A stretch of 9,471 nucleotides of DNA from Vulcanimicrobiota bacterium. Lineage in GTDB: Bacteria > Vulcanimicrobiota > Vulcanimicrobiia > Vulcanimicrobiales > Vulcanimicrobiaceae. The notes under the pieces were generated by a model that was given only the letters and a program-made list of their open reading frames with translations, was not told the DNA's origin and searched no databases. Of this stretch, positions 5,849 through 9,471 are shown piece by piece; the stretch's first letter is position 1; each line of letters begins with the position of its first letter. The DNA lies in the NCBI GenBank assembly GCA_003133185.1, contig PKWF01000067.1, positions 1,487 to 10,957 of the forward strand, written 5' to 3'. The translations under genes and the position numbers were made by a program.

Positions 5849-6087
5849 CGCCAAAGCTCGGGATCAATGCGATCTTGGTCGGCGATCGCTTCCTCGAGGG
5901 CACGATCGGGTTTCCAAGTACCAATCAGGTCGCTGAGATCGCGGCGCTTCTTGGCTTGAGCAGTCAGTCCGAGCCCCTCCGCGAGGGTCTCCAAGACCGC
6001 CTCATTGAGGCTCTTACCTTCCCGGCGCGCCCGCTTTCGGAGTGCGCTATCGACTGCCGAGGGGACGCCGCGGATCGTGTACTGCAT
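5845..6087 (-). CDS. vapB: VapB-type ribbon-helix-helix antitoxin
   Basis: This 80-residue protein neutralises the adjacent PIN toxin and should repress its own operon. Residues 1-41 form an Arc/FitA-like ribbon-helix-helix DNA-binding domain (MQYTIRGVPSAVDSALRKRA, then GKSLNEAVLETLAEGLGL). Residues about 49-80 form the toxin-binding tail (DLSDLIGTW, ALEEAIADQDRIDPELW), a pattern common in VapB proteins paired with this PIN subgroup. The ATG at 6087 is supported by the position of the strand residues and by the promoter, whose predicted transcription start is the A of that ATG. The gene ends in the ATGA overlap with vapC. It lies 53 bp after the icd stop in the same direction. Confidence 0.9.
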   Translation of the reverse strand: MQYTIRGVPSAVDSALRKRARREGKSLNEAVLETLAEGLGLTAQAKKRRDLSDLIGTWKPDRALEEAIADQDRIDPELWR

Positions 6088-6112
6088 GCACTCATTGTAG
6101 GCACTGCCTGCA
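6081..6112. repeat. Direct repeat ACTGC(A/C)TGCA flanking the vapBC -10 box, candidate antitoxin operator
   Basis: ACTGCATGCA at 6081-6090 and ACTGCCTGCA at 6103-6112 differ at one base and begin 22 bp apart, about two helical turns. One copy covers the vapB start codon and the other sits in the -35/-10 spacer, with the -10 between them. The first contains the palindrome TGCATGCA. Ribbon-helix-helix antitoxins commonly bind such paired sites, so this is a candidate autoregulatory operator. Confidence 0.5.
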
Positions 6113-6122
6113 GCTTTTGCAA
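6094..6122 (-). promoter_or_regulatory. vapBC promoter predicting a leaderless transcript
   Basis: The minus strand has TTGCAA (6117-6122), a 17-bp spacer and TACAAT (6094-6099). This is a sigma70-type pair with 4/6 and 5/6 matches at ideal spacing. Seven bases downstream of the -10 is position 6087, the A of the vapB ATG, so the message would have no leader; no Shine-Dalgarno is seen before vapB. Confidence 0.6.
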
Positions 6123-6140
6123 GCAGACGAACTAGGCGCG

Positions 6141-7573
6141 CTACTCTCCCTGGGCGAGCGAGTAGCCGCGCTCGCCGTCGAAGGTGTAGAGCCCCTCGGT
6201 CTTGATAACGTCGAAGCCCGCGCGGTTGGCCGCAGCGAGCAACGCAACGACGCGATCGGCGGTGAAGGGCATGCCGTCGGACTCAAATCGGCAGGACCAA
6301 TGATCGCTCCAATAGGTGGCGGGATTGCCGTTGGGCCAAACCTTCGTGCCCCGATTGCTGATCGTCGTTAGGCGCGCGCCTTCGACGCCGAACCGCTGCA
6401 TCGCCGAAGCAATGTCGTCGGGATTGCCGGCCGGCCGGTCGACGAAGAGGTCGACCCCGGCTCGGACCTTCGACGCCGCGGCGCCCGCGGGCCGGATTGC
6501 GAGATCCATGTGCGCGCCCTTCGCATACTCGACGGGCTCGAGGTGGCTCGGTTTTTTGCCTAAGCGTGCGATCACCGCATCGGCGAACTCACTCGTACCA
6601 ACTTTCTCGGTTGACGTGCCTTCTTTATAGATGTCGTACGTGTGCACTCCGTCTTCGATCGTTGCCAACCACGCGTTGTGCACGCGCTCGGCGACCTCGG
6701 ACTGTCCGATGTGAACGAGCATCAGGATGGCACCATGTAGCAGGCCCGACGGATTGGCGAGGTTCTGGCCGGCGCGACGCGGTGCGGAGCCGTGGATCGC
6801 TTCGAACATCGAACAGTGATCGCCGATGTTCGCCGAACCGGCGAGCCCCACGGAACCGGTAATTTGAGCGGCGACGTCCGAGAGAACGTCGCCGTAGAGA
6901 TTCGGCATGACGAGGACGTCGAATGCCTCGGGCGTATCGGCCATCTTGGCTGCTCCGATGTCGACGATCCAGTGCTCGTGTTCGATCTCGGGATACTCGG
7001 GCGCGATCTCGTCAAACGTCCGATGGAACAGCCCGTCCGTGAACTTCATGATGTTGTCCTTGGTGAAGCACGTGACTTTCTTGCGCTTATTCACGCGCGC
7101 GTACTCGAACGCATATCGGACGATCCGCTCGCTCCCGGGGCGGGAGATCAGCTTCAGGCATTGCGCCACCTGGTTGGTCTGACGGTGCTCGATGCCGCCA
7201 TAGACGTCTTCCTCGTTCTCGCGGACGATAACGATGTCCATGCGGGGATGTTTGGTCGCGACGTACGGATAAAGCGAAGCGCACGGCCGAACGTTGGCGT
7301 ACATCGCCAGCGTCTTACGAACGGTGACGTTAAGGCTTTTGAAGCCCCCGCCTTGCGGAGTCGTGATCGGTGCCTTGAGGAATACCTTCGTGCGGCGCAG
7401 CGATTCCCAGGAAGCCGGTTCGATCCCGTTGCTCAAGCCTTTCTTGTAAACCGTCTCACCGATCTCTATGCGCTCGAGCTCGAGCTGGGCGCCGGCCGCA
7501 TCGAGGATGCGCAGCGTCGCCGTCATGATTTCGGGCCCGATACCGTCGCCGTACGCAACGGTTATGGGCGTCT

Positions 7574-7577
<4 letters not shown>
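6141..7577 (-). CDS. icd: NADP-type isocitrate dehydrogenase, long form with C-terminal extension domain
   Basis: This enzyme oxidises isocitrate to 2-oxoglutarate and CO2 in the TCA cycle. The 478 residues begin KTPITVAYGDGIGPEIM and contain the substrate segment GGGFKSLNVTVRKTLAMYAN (about 77-96), IVRENEEDVYGGIEHRQT, CFTKDNIMKFTDG, the metal-binding PNLYGDVLSDVAAQ (Asp230, Asp234) and the cofactor loop HGSAPRRAGQNLANP (262-276). Two arginines in that loop, where NAD-type enzymes carry an acidic residue, favour NADP. Residues about 390-478 form the extra C-terminal domain (VDLFVDRPAGNPDDIASAMQ and FDVIKTEGLYTFDG) seen in the Thermus/Rickettsia long form rather than in E. coli Icd. The start must be the TTG at 7577, since no ATG or GTG precedes the homology in frame. 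It overlaps the preceding stop as TTGA and has no Shine-Dalgarno, so translation is probably coupled. A 649-residue upstream extension of the frame is only a shadow of the egtB-like gene. Confidence 0.93.

Positions 7578-9471
<1,894 letters not shown>

Noticed and set aside
5849..5854. TTG start for vapC two codons upstream
   Set aside because: The ATG at 5848 gives the classic ATGA overlap and begins exactly at the conserved RIVLDTN strand.

Overview
The window is a compact, gene-dense bacterial chromosome segment with high GC (roughly 60% by eye), GTG and TTG starts alongside ATG, very short intergenic gaps and several stop/start overlaps. The gene set (class A RNase P RNA, a membrane-anchored YvcK, RapZ, DUF2203, a long Thermus/Rickettsia-type isocitrate dehydrogenase, an EgtB-like enzyme, HPPD and VapBC) suggests an aerobic, free-living, probably soil-type bacterium outside the well-studied model groups. 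A lineage such as Eremiobacterota would fit, but that is a low-confidence guess. There are no phage genes, transposases, CRISPR arrays or tRNAs.

Layout, left to right. At 1-723 (minus) lies the N-terminal 241 residues of a cystathionine beta-synthase/cysteine synthase, running off the left edge. A 37-bp divergent gap with an inverted repeat separates it from a small secreted, probably lipid-anchored protein with a carboxypeptidase-regulatory-like fold (761-1120, plus). Four bases further on, the convergent rapZ-yvcK pair occupies 3331-1125 (minus), linked by a TAATG overlap. The rapZ start codon abuts the start of a DUF2203 gene on the plus strand (3332-3727), so the two ATGs form one CATATG with nothing between them. 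A DUF1858 redox-disulfide protein (4142-3735, minus) converges on DUF2203.

Upstream of DUF1858 is the RNase P RNA gene rnpB (about 4570-4206, minus). Its 5' end and extended -10 promoter lie inside the last codons of a solitary BtuF-like cobalamin-binding-protein homologue (5455-4553, minus). That gene carries a short interspersed repeat in frame. Next comes a vapBC toxin-antitoxin module (6087-5465, minus) with a promoter that predicts a leaderless mRNA and a near-perfect direct repeat around the -10 box. On the right is an operon read right to left: hpd (partial, 9471-8848), an EgtB-family nonheme iron enzyme (8851-7574) and an NADP-type isocitrate dehydrogenase (7577-6141), joined by ATGA and TTGA overlaps.

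How the genes work together: hpd feeds tyrosine catabolism, icd supplies 2-oxoglutarate and reducing power, the EgtB-like enzyme makes a histidine-derived thiol (or related S/Se compound), and cbs works in sulfur amino-acid metabolism. RapZ and YvcK are the conserved pair tied to amino-sugar and cell-wall metabolism. rnpB is an essential housekeeping RNA. I do not see a clear new multi-gene system. The points most worth a second look are the lysine-less P-loop in RapZ, the embedding of rnpB start signals in a coding sequence, the in-frame repeat in the BtuF-like gene, and the vapBC promoter architecture.
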